Shown: in pieces, positions 52,081-61,505 of the stretch
Layout of the letters: each line of letters starts with the position of its first letter
Position numbering within the stretch: position 1 is the first letter of the stretch
Assembly: GCF_049532895.1 (NCBI RefSeq)
Contig: NZ_CP064031.1
Location: 2,170,001 to 2,234,000 of the forward strand
Length of the DNA stretch: 64,000 nt
Direction of reading: 5' to 3'
From: Dyella_B acidisoli
GTDB taxonomy: Bacteria; Pseudomonadota; Gammaproteobacteria; Xanthomonadales; Rhodanobacteraceae
The notes under the pieces: generated by a model
Database searches by the model: none
What the model was told of the DNA's origin: nothing
Seen by the model: only the letters and a program-made list of their open reading frames with translations
Program-made: the position numbers and the translations under genes

Positions 52081-53399
52081 GCCGTGTGGCATTCCTCACA
52101 CCCGTGCGCTGGGTGCCGCGCAGCATGGCTTCGCGCGTGTACTTGATTATCTTCGTCGGCCTGATGCTGGCGCAGGGGCTTTCTTTTGCGCTGATGTTCT
52201 ATGAGCGCTACGAAAGTGCCACGACGACCATGCTCAACACGGTCGAGCATGAAGTAAGTACCTCGGTTACGGTGCTCGATCGCTTGCCCGCAGCCGAGCG
52301 CGTCAATTGGCTAGGCCTCCTGCAGCGTGACAGCTACCGTTTCCTGCTTGGGCGCGGCGAGGCAGGCATGCCGCTGGTAACCGAGCGCTCGCGAGAAGTC
52401 ACGCGCCGGATCGAGAAAGAAGTCGGTCCTGATTATCGCGTGCAGGCCGACACGATCTCGATGCATCCCGAGATCTATCAGGTGCACTTCACCTTGCACG
52501 ATGGTTCGTCACTCACGCTGGAAATTACGCCACGCGGCATACCGCCGATCGCACAATGGCTGCCGATCGTGCTGGCCTTGCAGTTGTTCGTGCTGCTCGT
52601 GTGCACCTGGTTGGCGGTGCGATTGGCCGCGCGCCCGCTGGCGCAACTGGCGAGGGCTGCAGAATCCATCACGCCGACAGCGGAAGGCCCGCGTATGAGT
52701 GAAGAAGGCCCTGTCGAAGTGGCTCAAGCTGCGATCGCCTTCAACTCGATGCAGGAACGCATCGCCCGCCATCTCAAGGAGCGCTTGCATATCCTCGCCT
52801 CGATCTCGCATGACTTGCAGACGCCCATTACCCGCATGCGCCTGCGCGCGGAATCCTTGGAGGAAGGCGAGGAGCGCGAGAAGATTCTGCGCGACCTGCA
52901 CGAGATGGAGCATCTGGTACGCGAAGGCGTGGCCTATGCACGCAGCGCACATGGCGGTGCGGAGACACCCGTTCGCATGGATGTGAAGGCTTTTCTGGAA
53001 AGCCTCGTATTCGACTACCAGGACATCGGCAAGGCTGTCACGTTATCGGAATCCGTCAGCGGTGCGGCCATGGTTCGTCAGCAGGCGCTGCGACGTGTGC
53101 TGGGCAACCTGATCGACAACGCCCTCAAATATGGCGGCACTGCCGAAGTCAGTGCCCGACGTAACGAACAAGGCGCGTTGTGCATGGCCGTGTGTGATCG
53201 CGGTCCTGGCATTCCCGACGATCAGTTGGATCAGGTTCTGCAACCGTTCTATCGATTGGAAGGTTCGCGCAACCGTGACACGGGCGGCGCAGGTTTGGGC
53301 TTGGCCATTGCTGCGCAATTGGCGCGTGCCATTGGCGGGAGCCTTCAGCTTTCTAATCGGCAGGGTGGTGGGCTTGCGGCGACTGTTACGTTGCCTTGA
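52077..53399 (+). CDS. EnvZ-like sensor histidine kinase
   Basis: This 440-residue inner-membrane kinase uses a GTG start overlapping the regulator. One membrane helix lies near residues 21-41 and a second near 161-183, enclosing a periplasmic sensor of about 120 residues. HAMP follows, then the phosphorylated His245 in SISHDLQTPITRMR. The ATPase domain has N-box NLIDNALKYGG, DRGPGIPDDQL and GGAGLGLAIAAQLA. Layout and size match EnvZ/RstB-type kinases. Downstream begins the repeat element with the first IS30 copy. Confidence 0.94.
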   Translation: MSRVAFLTPVRWVPRSMASRVYLIIFVGLMLAQGLSFALMFYERYESATTTMLNTVEHEVSTSVTVLDRLPAAERVNWLGLLQRDSYRFLLGRGEAGMPLVTERSREVTRRIEKEVGPDYRVQADTISMHPEIYQVHFTLHDGSSLTLEITPRGIPPIAQWLPIVLALQLFVLLVCTWLAVRLAARPLAQLARAAESITPTAEGPRMSEEGPVEVAQAAIAFNSMQERIARHLKERLHILASISHDLQTPITRMRLRAESLEEGEEREKILRDLHEMEHLVREGVAYARSAHGGAETPVRMDVKAFLESLVFDYQDIGKAVTLSESVSGAAMVRQQALRRVLGNLIDNALKYGGTAEVSARRNEQGALCMAVCDRGPGIPDDQLDQVLQPFYRLEGSRNRDTGGAGLGLAIAAQLARAIGGSLQLSNRQGGGLAATVTLP

Positions 53400-53557
53400 G
53401 GCGCTCGAAAAACTCGCTGAGTGAATTCCTCTCTCGCCGGGGCCTGATTGCGTCTCGCCTCAGCTGGGCCTGTCGTGGTGTTGGGGTATTGCCTGCGGCG
53501 CTTTCGGACCCTAAAGGGCCCGAGTCACTTTTCTTTGCTGGCCCAAAGAAAAGTAAC

Positions 53558-54675
53558 GGCGGAGTCAATCTAGAAGTGCATCATCAATCTTCTGCGCCAG
53601 ATCATCGCGACCGAGCGCCCGCATAAACATCTCAGCCGGACAGTGGTAGTCCAAGGTAGCGCGCGGTCGCGTATTGAGCTTGCGCGCAATCGCATCCAGT
53701 TGGCGTTGGCTGTGCACCGATAGGTCCGTGCCTTTGGGAAGGTATTGCCGCAACAAGCCATTGGTGTTTTCGCAGATCCCCCGCTGCCAGGGACTGTGCG
53801 GGTCCGCAAAGTAGATCGACAGTCCCGTGCGCTCGGACAATGTCTTGTACAGCGCCATCTCCTTGCCTTGGTCATAGGTCAGGGTCTGGCGCAATGACGC
53901 CGGTAACAACTGGAAAGCACGACTAAACCCCTCCAGCGCCTGCGGTGCCGAGCAGCCGTCCATTTTCACCAACTTCAGGAATAAGGTGCGTCGATCCACC
54001 AACACGCCCACGGATGATTGATTGCGCGCTCCCTTGATGAAGTCACCCTCCCAATGCCCTGGCAGCAGGCGTTCGTTGGCGTCCGGCGGCCGATCGTGGA
54101 TGCTCGGCAAATCGGGCATGTGGCCGCGTCGATCGGTGCCTTGACTCCGTGGGCGACGGGCACACTTATGTTGGCGCAGCAAGGCCACCAGTTCGCGTCG
54201 TAACGCACCGCGCGGTGCGGCATAAATGGCGGTGTAAATCGTTTCGTGAGACACGTGTCTGGCCGGTTGATCGGGATACCGCCGACGCAGTGTGCGGCTG
54301 ACCTGCTGCGGTGACCAGCCCTTGGCCAACAAGCGTCTGACTTTCACCCACAGTCGCGAGCTCGGAGGAAGTTTGCGCGCCCGCCGCGGTTTGCGACTTA
54401 ACCGACGCGCACGCTGACCGGCACGCTGTGCCTCGTAAGCCAACCGTGGGCGCCCCATGCGCGGCAGGGCAGACGGTTCAAGATGACCGTTGCGGGCTAG
54501 TTCACGGCTGATCGTACTGGGGGAGCGCCCAAGCAGGAGCGCCAATTGCCGAGCGCTCTGGCCACCTGCTTTGCCAACCATGATCGCGCCACGCTCTTCC
54601 GCGCTCAGGTGGCTGTAGTGCTTACCCATGAAGTTCCTTTGGGAGAGGGTGTTGCACTTGAGTTTAGAGACCGCC
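53558..54675 (-). mobile_element. IS30-family insertion sequence, copy 1
   Basis: 1118 bp. Ends are GGCGGAGTCAATCTAGAAGT at 53558 and, read inwards from the other side, GGCGGTCTCTAAACTCAAGT at 54675: imperfect terminal repeats sharing GGCGG at the tip and AAGTGCA inside. The flanking base triplet AAC is duplicated (GTAAC before, AACCC after), as expected for the family. Only one base difference from copy 2 was noticed, next to the start codon. Confidence 0.93.
53565..54629 (-). CDS. IS30-family transposase (copy 1)
   Basis: This 354-residue DDE transposase begins MGKHYSHLSAEERGAIMVGK. N-terminal helix-turn-helix: SARQLALLLGRSPSTISREL. Catalytic triad: Asp196 (GHWEGDFIKG), Asp253 (LTYDQGKEM) and Glu287 (QRGICENTNGLLRQY), the usual IS30 spacing of D-D-(33)-E. 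The longer upstream frame crosses the element end, so the internal ATG at 54629 was chosen. It appears intact and identical in protein sequence to the second copy. Confidence 0.95.
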   Translation of the reverse strand: MGKHYSHLSAEERGAIMVGKAGGQSARQLALLLGRSPSTISRELARNGHLEPSALPRMGRPRLAYEAQRAGQRARRLSRKPRRARKLPPSSRLWVKVRRLLAKGWSPQQVSRTLRRRYPDQPARHVSHETIYTAIYAAPRGALRRELVALLRQHKCARRPRSQGTDRRGHMPDLPSIHDRPPDANERLLPGHWEGDFIKGARNQSSVGVLVDRRTLFLKLVKMDGCSAPQALEGFSRAFQLLPASLRQTLTYDQGKEMALYKTLSERTGLSIYFADPHSPWQRGICENTNGLLRQYLPKGTDLSVHSQRQLDAIARKLNTRPRATLDYHCPAEMFMRALGRDDLAQKIDDALLD

Positions 54676-55143
54676 AACCCAAAGAAATGGCCTAACAGGC
54701 TCATGGCATGGGGAAGGGAAAAGCCTGAGCGTTTATGGCTAGATAGATGGTTGGTCGCCCAAGGTTCGACGCCCCCGCTATACCGCGAGGCGTCGAAGCG
54801 CTGAGGACTTAAGGCAGATCTCAGCCAAGCTCAACTTATCGGCAAGCGCGCTTTAAGCCCTCAATGCTTCGACGCCTCGCGGTATAGCGGCGCGGTGGAA
54901 GCTGGGCCCGCCATCGATCAAAGCAAGGCGACATCCTTCAGGCTTGTAACCCATGCAATGCTGTGAGCTCTTCAGGCCATTTCTTTGGGTTACTTTTCTT
55001 TGGGCCAGCAAAGAAAAGTGACTCGGGCCCTTTAGGGTCCGAAAGCGCCGCAGGCAATGGCTCAATCTACGAAATACCTAGCTGAGGCTCAACGCTAATT
55101 AGCGTCTCAAAGGGAGAAGGGCGTACGCGGCACGCAGGTGTAC

Positions 55144-55764
55144 TCAAAGAAACTGCGCGAATGTATCGATCGGGCGAACCTTCAACGCATCCAGGTCCCA
55201 TGCGAGCAAGCACGCAATGGCCGACGTATCAGCGTGAATTTGCTGACGAAGCGCTGAGAACGCACGCAGCACTCTGTTCTGCCAGCGGGACTGGGTTTGC
55301 AGTTCGAACGTGATCACCGCCGCTGCCAAGCGGGTGAGGTCGTCGGTCAAGCTAAGGCTAATGGCAGCGCGCGCGATCGCTATCAATCGATCGCGCGACA
55401 CCAACTGGCTCACGCGCTTTTCGATGGAGAAGGACTTCGAGCCGCGAAGATCACCCGGTTCGAGCACTGCGTGATAGAGCAGCGCACACAGAACACGTTC
55501 TACGCGTCGTGCCAAACGCTGTTCAGGCGGCTCGTGTTCTACCGCGTTCGCTCCGACGGCGTGCGCTTGTGCATCCTGCAGTCGATATGGATGAGCACTC
55601 ACCCTCCGTGGGCCGCCGCTGGCAGGCCAAAGCGGGATCACGTTGCTCGGCGCGTTGCGCTCTGATTCGATCAGGAAGTTATTAGTGGTCTTCATGGCGA
55701 TTTCCCATGCATCGGGCGTGCCAGCCAGCACCTTGGGAAAGCTATCGGCCATCGACCACGTCAC
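55144..55764 (-). CDS. Hypothetical protein
   Basis: This protein has 206 residues, or 183 if translation starts at the ATG at 55695 (MKTTNNFLIESERNAPSNVI). Soluble, helical, Arg- and Ala-rich in the middle (RLARRVERVLCALLYHAVLE; SRDRLIAIARAAISLSLTDD). No family recognised. It lies between the two repeat-element copies, next to the hybrid kinase and on the same strand, but 40 bp downstream of that gene's end. Confidence 0.55.
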   Translation of the reverse strand: MTWSMADSFPKVLAGTPDAWEIAMKTTNNFLIESERNAPSNVIPLWPASGGPRRVSAHPYRLQDAQAHAVGANAVEHEPPEQRLARRVERVLCALLYHAVLEPGDLRGSKSFSIEKRVSQLVSRDRLIAIARAAISLSLTDDLTRLAAAVITFELQTQSRWQNRVLRAFSALRQQIHADTSAIACLLAWDLDALKVRPIDTFAQFL

Positions 55765-55803
55765 TTAAATGCAAACTCGCTTTTCCTAAGTGTGGCGTGG
55801 TGC

Positions 55804-58800
55804 TCAATCGACTGCGACTGGAGCGCGCATGAGGACCGCCGCTAGTGCTCCGGCCAATTGCCTGCCGTGCACGGGTTTACGCAGGAAGCCGTCCATGCCG
55901 GCGGCGTAGGCGCGGCTTTCTTCATCACCGCCGGCACGTGCCGTAATGGCAATCATCGGTAGGGCATCGCCGTCTTGGCGCGAACGCACCAGCGCGGCCC
56001 ATTGCAGGCCATCAAGGCCGGGCAGGTCCAGATCCACCAGTGCTGCATCGAAGCGCGCGTGTTCTAGTGCTTCCAATGCGCGCAGCGCGGTGGTCGCATG
56101 TTCGACGGTGTGGCCCTGTACCTCCAGCAGCCCCTCGATGACGGCTGCCACGACCGGGTCGTCTTCCAGTAACAGCAGATGCCAGTAAGGGCCTGCTTTG
56201 CTGGTGGCTGTCGGATGTTCGGCTGGCGCGGCTATTGCTTGCAGGGGCAGCAATACGTGGAATTTGCTACCTGAGCCGGGTGCCGATTCGAGTGCGATCG
56301 AGCCGCCCATGAGTGTCGCGAGCTCGCGGCAGATGGCCAGGCCCAGCCCGCTGCCCGAGTCGCGCTGCGGGCTGTCCAACTGCTGATAGCGCTGGAACAG
56401 CTTGGCCTGGTCGGCAGGTGCGATGCCTGGGCCGGTGTCGCTGATGGTGAATCGCAGCCCCTCAGCGTCACTGGTCAATATCAGCCGTACCTGCCCCCGT
56501 TCGGTGAACTTCACGGCGTTGCCGCTGAGATTGAGCAGGATCTGCCGGATGCGTACCGCATCGCCCAGTACCTGCGCCGGGGTGTCTTCGGCGATGTCCA
56601 TGTGCAGAGCCAAACCTTTGGCCAGGGCCTTGGCCCGCTGCAGCTCGGCCACGTCGTCCAACAGGGCGCGCGGATCGAAAGGTGCCTGGACCAACTGCAG
56701 GCGGCCGGATTCGATGCGGGCCAGATCAAGCGCGTCGTTTACCAGCGTGAGCAGCACCTCGCCGGAATTGCGGATGGTCTGCGCATAACGCCGCTCGGTA
56801 TCGTCCAGGGGGCGGCTGAGCAGAAGTTCGGCCATGCCCAGCACGCCGGTCATGGGGGTGCGGATTTCGTGGCCGAGCTGCGCGAGGAACTCGGTCTTGG
56901 CCTCGCTAGCGGCGCGGGCCAGCTGATGCTCCTGGGTGATCAGCTCCATGCGATGGCGCTGCATTTGACGGCGACGCATGGCATGCAGCAGAGCCACGAA
57001 CAATGCGATCAGCAGCAGGGCATAGGCCATCCATGCCCACCAGCGCAGCCATGGCGGGTAGTCCACATGCAGGCGCAACGGCGTGGCCAGTTCACCCCAG
57101 CTGCCGTCAGGGCCGGCGGCTTGCACGTGCAAGATGAAGTCGCCGCCCGGCAATTGGGTAAACGTGCGATCGCCACGCGCACCGGTATCGATCCAACTGC
57201 CGTCGAGGCCGTCGAGATGGAAGCGATAGACATTGCGTGCCGGCGCGATGAAAGACATGGCGCGCGCCACGACGGTGAAGTCGCGATCGTTCCAGGCGAG
57301 TGCAACAGGGCCGCTCGCTGATGGCCATTCACGCACGCCATTGTGGCCGCGCACACTCAGCGCGCTCAGGCGCACGTCCGGCTGGCGATGATGCGATTGA
57401 ATCGCTTCCGGCTGGAATCCGACGATACCGTCCTTGGACGGTGCGTATAGCCACCCATCGGGTAAGCGCGCGATCGCATTGCTACCGAAATAGGTATCGA
57501 CCAAACCGTTTTGCACACCGAAGCCGCGCAGGTTGCTGCTGGCCGGGTCATACAGCCACAAACCGCCGCGGGTGAATAGCCAGGCGCGGCCGGTGCCGTC
57601 CACGCGCAGGCTCATCACGCTGTTGATCGTGCGCTGATCGTTGAGTGGATAGCGCGCCACGCGCGTCGCGCGATCACCTTGGCAGCGGTATACGGAAAGG
57701 CTGTCGTTGTCGGCTACCCACAGTTCATCGCCATGAAAATCCAGTGCGCGCACAAAGCGCCGTTCCACGCCTTGCACATAGCGTACGCGTTGACCGGATT
57801 CCCAGCGTGCGATGCCTTTGTCGGTGGCGATCCATAAGGCATGGTCGTGCCAGCGCATATCGTTGTTGGAAGCCGCAGCCAGTTCGGGATCGGCGAAGGC
57901 CAGAGGTTCGCAGTGCGTGCCGTCGGCCGGCGTGGCGCATACACCTGAGGGCACCAGGTTCATGTAAGCCGTGCCGCTCTCATCCAACGCCACGTTGTAC
58001 GGCTGTGCGGGTACCACGATGGATTCGAGGTGACCTTGGCTATAGCGGAAGCTGCCGTTGGAGGCATTAATCCATAGCCGCCCACGCGCATCCGCGGCCA
58101 TGTCATAGATCTCGTGGTGCGTGCCGGGCAGCCGTATCACGGCAGGTTCCACTGCCTGCGTCGCCGGGTCGAGCTTGTCGATGACGCCGTCCTGATTGCC
58201 GATCCACAACGTGCCATCCGTCGCGGCAGCTATGGCGGTAAAGGCGCCTGCGCTGAGACTGGCCGGATCGTCTGGGCGATGAGTGCTGCGGGTAAAGTCG
58301 TTCCAATCCGGCGATAAATAAGCCAGCCCGTTATCGGTGCCCAGCCACAGTCCGCCTTCGCGATCTCGCAGCAGGCGCAACACGACTTGGCCAGGCAGTG
58401 CGTGAGGTAGCAGTGGGTCGGCACCGTAACGATGCGCGCGCCCATCGCGGTCGCGCAGCAGCAGGCCGTTGTTGGTGCCCAGCCACAGGCGGCCGTTGCC
58501 GTCCGGCGCGATCGATGCAATCAGTCCTGGCGATACGCCTTCCAGCAGCACGCGCCGGGCGACGTCGTCATTATCAAGACGGAACAGGCCGCGCACGGTT
58601 CCGATCAGCAGGGCATTCCCGTCGCGAACCAGCGTGAATACCTGTGGCGAGTCCAGCGCCTGGCCATCCTCGTTTACGAAATGCACATGCCTGAAACTGC
58701 CATCGCGCTCGCGAAGATCCACACCAGCCCCTGTGCCGACCCACAAGCGGCCGTCGGATTCGGGCAGTAGTGCGTGTATCTCATCGTTGGCCAGGCTGCG

Positions 58801-59343
58801 TGGGTTCGCCGGATCATGGCGGGTATGCGCGAAACGGTCTTCGCTTAGCAGATGATCCAGGCCGCCATCGCTAAGTCCCACCCACAGCGTGCCGTCGCGA
58901 TCCTCGGCCAATGCGTTGATCTGATTTTCATCCAGGCTGCCGGGCGCCTTGTCGTCATGGCGCCAATGCAGAAAGCCGTCACGTTTCGCGTCATAGCGCG
59001 CCAAACCATCTTCGCCACCGCTCCACAGCCGCCCCTGCGAATCCACCAACAACGCGCGCACGCGATCAGATGGAGCAGCGTAGGCATCGCCGGCGCGCTG
59101 AGACCACGTCTTGAATTCCACACCGTCGTAGCGTGTCAGCGCGGAGCCGGTAGCTATCCACACATAACCCTCGCGATCCTGCAGCAGCGCGCTGATGGTC
59201 GGATCGGGTAGCCCGTCGGCTGTGCCGAAACGGCGGAATTGCGGGGTAGGTGCAGGTGGCACCGTCGCCGCTGGTGTTGTCGTGCTGTTGCTAATGAACG
59301 GAGCGCCGCCGGACAGAAGGGCGGCGAGCATGAGGGTCAGCAT
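55804..59343 (-). CDS. Hybrid two-component sensor kinase with beta-propeller sensor
   Basis: This is an 1179-residue protein. A signal or membrane segment opens it, then comes a large periplasmic two-component-type beta propeller (about 35-690) of repeated units such as LLQDREGYVWIATGSALTRY, LAEDRDGTLWVGLSDGGLDH and LLRDREGGLWLGTDNGLAYL. A Y_Y_Y domain (about 690-760) and one membrane helix (WWAWMAYALLLIALFVALLH) follow. The kinase has His about 824 in LGHEIRTPMTGVLGMAELL and GSGLGLAICRELATLMGG. A C-terminal receiver has its Asp near 1104 in FDAALVDLDLPGLDG. There is no DNA-binding domain, unlike the full HTCS proteins, so it must signal to a separate partner. Confidence 0.92.
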   Translation of the reverse strand: MLTLMLAALLSGGAPFISNSTTTPAATVPPAPTPQFRRFGTADGLPDPTISALLQDREGYVWIATGSALTRYDGVEFKTWSQRAGDAYAAPSDRVRALLVDSQGRLWSGGEDGLARYDAKRDGFLHWRHDDKAPGSLDENQINALAEDRDGTLWVGLSDGGLDHLLSEDRFAHTRHDPANPRSLANDEIHALLPESDGRLWVGTGAGVDLRERDGSFRHVHFVNEDGQALDSPQVFTLVRDGNALLIGTVRGLFRLDNDDVARRVLLEGVSPGLIASIAPDGNGRLWLGTNNGLLLRDRDGRAHRYGADPLLPHALPGQVVLRLLRDREGGLWLGTDNGLAYLSPDWNDFTRSTHRPDDPASLSAGAFTAIAAATDGTLWIGNQDGVIDKLDPATQAVEPAVIRLPGTHHEIYDMAADARGRLWINASNGSFRYSQGHLESIVVPAQPYNVALDESGTAYMNLVPSGVCATPADGTHCEPLAFADPELAAASNNDMRWHDHALWIATDKGIARWESGQRVRYVQGVERRFVRALDFHGDELWVADNDSLSVYRCQGDRATRVARYPLNDQRTINSVMSLRVDGTGRAWLFTRGGLWLYDPASSNLRGFGVQNGLVDTYFGSNAIARLPDGWLYAPSKDGIVGFQPEAIQSHHRQPDVRLSALSVRGHNGVREWPSASGPVALAWNDRDFTVVARAMSFIAPARNVYRFHLDGLDGSWIDTGARGDRTFTQLPGGDFILHVQAAGPDGSWGELATPLRLHVDYPPWLRWWAWMAYALLLIALFVALLHAMRRRQMQRHRMELITQEHQLARAASEAKTEFLAQLGHEIRTPMTGVLGMAELLLSRPLDDTERRYAQTIRNSGEVLLTLVNDALDLARIESGRLQLVQAPFDPRALLDDVAELQRAKALAKGLALHMDIAEDTPAQVLGDAVRIRQILLNLSGNAVKFTERGQVRLILTSDAEGLRFTISDTGPGIAPADQAKLFQRYQQLDSPQRDSGSGLGLAICRELATLMGGSIALESAPGSGSKFHVLLPLQAIAAPAEHPTATSKAGPYWHLLLLEDDPVVAAVIEGLLEVQGHTVEHATTALRALEALEHARFDAALVDLDLPGLDGLQWAALVRSRQDGDALPMIAITARAGGDEESRAYAAGMDGFLRKPVHGRQLAGALAAVLMRAPVAVD

Positions 59344-59568
59344 GGGCGCTCCGATGGCCGCGTGGCCTGGCGCGGCGTGAGTTCGGTGGCCGTCACTTCG
59401 CTCAATCCTGTCAGGTGGACGGGAGATGATGCCGTGTGCGGGAGCGGTTAGATACGTACCCGGTCACGGTAGACGTACGTCGTCGGGGGCGCTGATGGCG
59501 TACAAACGCTGAGGTACTCCCACTTTTTTGCTCTTCATTTCTGGATAAACCGTAGCGTTTCCTTCTGG
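59344..59568. other. Upstream region of the hybrid kinase
   Basis: 225 bp up to the edge of repeat copy B. GACGTACGTC at about 59472 is a short perfect palindrome; otherwise nothing stood out. Confidence 0.4.
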
Positions 59569-59997
59569 CGTTGATTAGTGTCTCGCCTCAGCTTGGCATG
59601 TCGTTGGTGCTGCCATTGCCTGCGGCGCTTTCGGACCCTAAAGGGCCCGAGTCACTTTTCTTTGCTGGCCCAAAGAAAAGTAACCCAAAGAAATGGCCTA
59701 ACAGGCTCATGGCATGGGGAAGGGAAAAGCCTGAGCGTTTATGGCTAGATAGATGGTTGGTCGCCCAAGGTTCGACGCCCCCGCTATACCGCGAGGCGTC
59801 GAAGCGCTGAGGACTTAAGGCAGATCTCAGCCAAGCTCAACTTATCGGCAAGCGCGCTTTAAGCCCTCAATGCTTCGACGCCTCGCGGTATAGCGGCGCG
59901 GTGGAAGCTGGGCCCGCCATCGATCAAAGCAAGGCGACATCCTTCAGGCTTGTAACCCATGCAATGCTGTGAGCTCTTCAGGCCATTTCTTTGGGTT

Positions 59998-61115
59998 GGC
60001 GGAGTCAATCTAGAAGTGCATCATCAATCTTCTGCGCCAGATCATCGCGACCGAGCGCCCGCATAAACATCTCAGCCGGACAGTGGTAGTCCAAGGTAGC
60101 GCGCGGTCGCGTATTGAGCTTGCGCGCAATCGCATCCAGTTGGCGTTGGCTGTGCACCGATAGGTCCGTGCCTTTGGGAAGGTATTGCCGCAACAAGCCA
60201 TTGGTGTTTTCGCAGATCCCCCGCTGCCAGGGACTGTGCGGGTCCGCAAAGTAGATCGACAGTCCCGTGCGCTCGGACAATGTCTTGTACAGCGCCATCT
60301 CCTTGCCTTGGTCATAGGTCAGGGTCTGGCGCAATGACGCCGGTAACAACTGGAAAGCACGACTAAACCCCTCCAGCGCCTGCGGTGCCGAGCAGCCGTC
60401 CATTTTCACCAACTTCAGGAATAAGGTGCGTCGATCCACCAACACGCCCACGGATGATTGATTGCGCGCTCCCTTGATGAAGTCACCCTCCCAATGCCCT
60501 GGCAGCAGGCGTTCGTTGGCGTCCGGCGGCCGATCGTGGATGCTCGGCAAATCGGGCATGTGGCCGCGTCGATCGGTGCCTTGACTCCGTGGGCGACGGG
60601 CACACTTATGTTGGCGCAGCAAGGCCACCAGTTCGCGTCGTAACGCACCGCGCGGTGCGGCATAAATGGCGGTGTAAATCGTTTCGTGAGACACGTGTCT
60701 GGCCGGTTGATCGGGATACCGCCGACGCAGTGTGCGGCTGACCTGCTGCGGTGACCAGCCCTTGGCCAACAAGCGTCTGACTTTCACCCACAGTCGCGAG
60801 CTCGGAGGAAGTTTGCGCGCCCGCCGCGGTTTGCGACTTAACCGACGCGCACGCTGACCGGCACGCTGTGCCTCGTAAGCCAACCGTGGGCGCCCCATGC
60901 GCGGCAGGGCAGACGGTTCAAGATGACCGTTGCGGGCTAGTTCACGGCTGATCGTACTGGGGGAGCGCCCAAGCAGGAGCGCCAATTGCCGAGCGCTCTG
61001 GCCACCTGCTTTGCCAACCATGATCGCGCCACGCTCTTCCGCGCTCAGGTGGCTGTAGTGCTTACCCATGACGTTCCTTTGGGAGAGGGTGTTGCACTTG
61101 AGTTTAGAGACCGCC
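59998..61115 (-). mobile_element. IS30-family insertion sequence, copy 2
   Basis: 1118 bp with the same termini as copy 1. The flanking triplet is GTT on both sides (GGGTT before, GTTAC after). The target is the reverse complement of that of copy 1, meaning the element entered the same sequence position in the other arm of the inverted repeat. Confidence 0.93.
60005..61069 (-). CDS. IS30-family transposase (copy 2)
   Basis: This 354-residue protein starts at 61069 and its sequence is identical to the copy 1 transposase, with the catalytic residues Asp196, Asp253 and Glu287 intact. The base just upstream of the start differs (CATGAC versus CATGAA on the plus strand). An in-frame extension of 43 codons runs out through the element end into the repeat and is not part of the gene. 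Confidence 0.95.
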   Translation of the reverse strand: MGKHYSHLSAEERGAIMVGKAGGQSARQLALLLGRSPSTISRELARNGHLEPSALPRMGRPRLAYEAQRAGQRARRLSRKPRRARKLPPSSRLWVKVRRLLAKGWSPQQVSRTLRRRYPDQPARHVSHETIYTAIYAAPRGALRRELVALLRQHKCARRPRSQGTDRRGHMPDLPSIHDRPPDANERLLPGHWEGDFIKGARNQSSVGVLVDRRTLFLKLVKMDGCSAPQALEGFSRAFQLLPASLRQTLTYDQGKEMALYKTLSERTGLSIYFADPHSPWQRGICENTNGLLRQYLPKGTDLSVHSQRQLDAIARKLNTRPRATLDYHCPAEMFMRALGRDDLAQKIDDALLD

Positions 61116-61326
61116 GTTACTTTTCTTTGGGCCCGCAAAGAAAAGTGACTCGGGCCCTTTAGGGTCCGAAAGCGCCGCAGGCAATGCCCCAACACCACGA
61201 CATGCTCAGCTGAGGCGAGAGGCTAATCAGGTCCGGGAGGGAGGGGGCACGCTGCAAATCTCCCCGGACAGCAGCGGACCTTCGCCGGTATGACGATACG
61301 CTCTCAAACAGAATCACTGTGAACCT

Positions 61327-61355
61327 CGACTTTTCGTGAGGAAAACGAAAAATCG
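61327..61355. promoter_or_regulatory. Inverted repeat upstream of the NarL-type regulator
   Basis: CGACTTTTCGT-N7-ACGAAAAATCG, 10 of 11 positions paired. It lies about 150 bp before the regulator gene in the gap between repeat copy B and the two-component pair; candidate operator only. Confidence 0.42.
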
Positions 61356-61505
61356 TGGGGCGCCATAGAATTCTTAGCGCTTTGTTGATAGCGGCCACGT
61401 CGCGCAGCCGCCCGGCTTCTACAAAGCAAGCCAGCGTTGGAGAGGGCAACTGCCTAACGCATAATACGCAGTCGGTACGACGTACGGATCGGGGCAGGGT
61501 AGTCC

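Larger units (their letters stand above)
53443..55105. repeat. MITE-like element copy A, split by IS30
   Basis: Left part 53443-53557, right part about 54676-55105. Without the insertion it is about 542 bp. Each end carries a terminal inverted repeat of roughly 120 bp containing GCGCTTTCGGACCCTAAAGG, CCCGAGTCACTTTTCTTTGC and CAAAGAAAAGTAACCCAAAG. The interior (about 54700-54980) encodes no convincing gene and holds a second inverted repeat (CCGCTATACCGCGAGGCGTC and its inverse). The interior is identical, as far as I can read, to copy B at 59569. Outer boundaries are approximate. Confidence 0.8.
59569..61231. repeat. MITE-like element copy B, split by IS30
   Basis: Left part 59569-59997 (one terminal repeat plus interior), right part 61116-61231 (the other terminal repeat). 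Same orientation and same empty length, about 542 bp, as copy A. Here the insertion lies in the opposite terminal repeat. An open frame over the left part is a by-product of the repeat, not a gene. Confidence 0.8.

Noticed and set aside
54853..55065. A 70-codon open frame on the minus strand within repeat copy A.
   Set aside because: It is a translation of the terminal inverted repeat; such frames recur with every repeat copy and do not indicate a gene.
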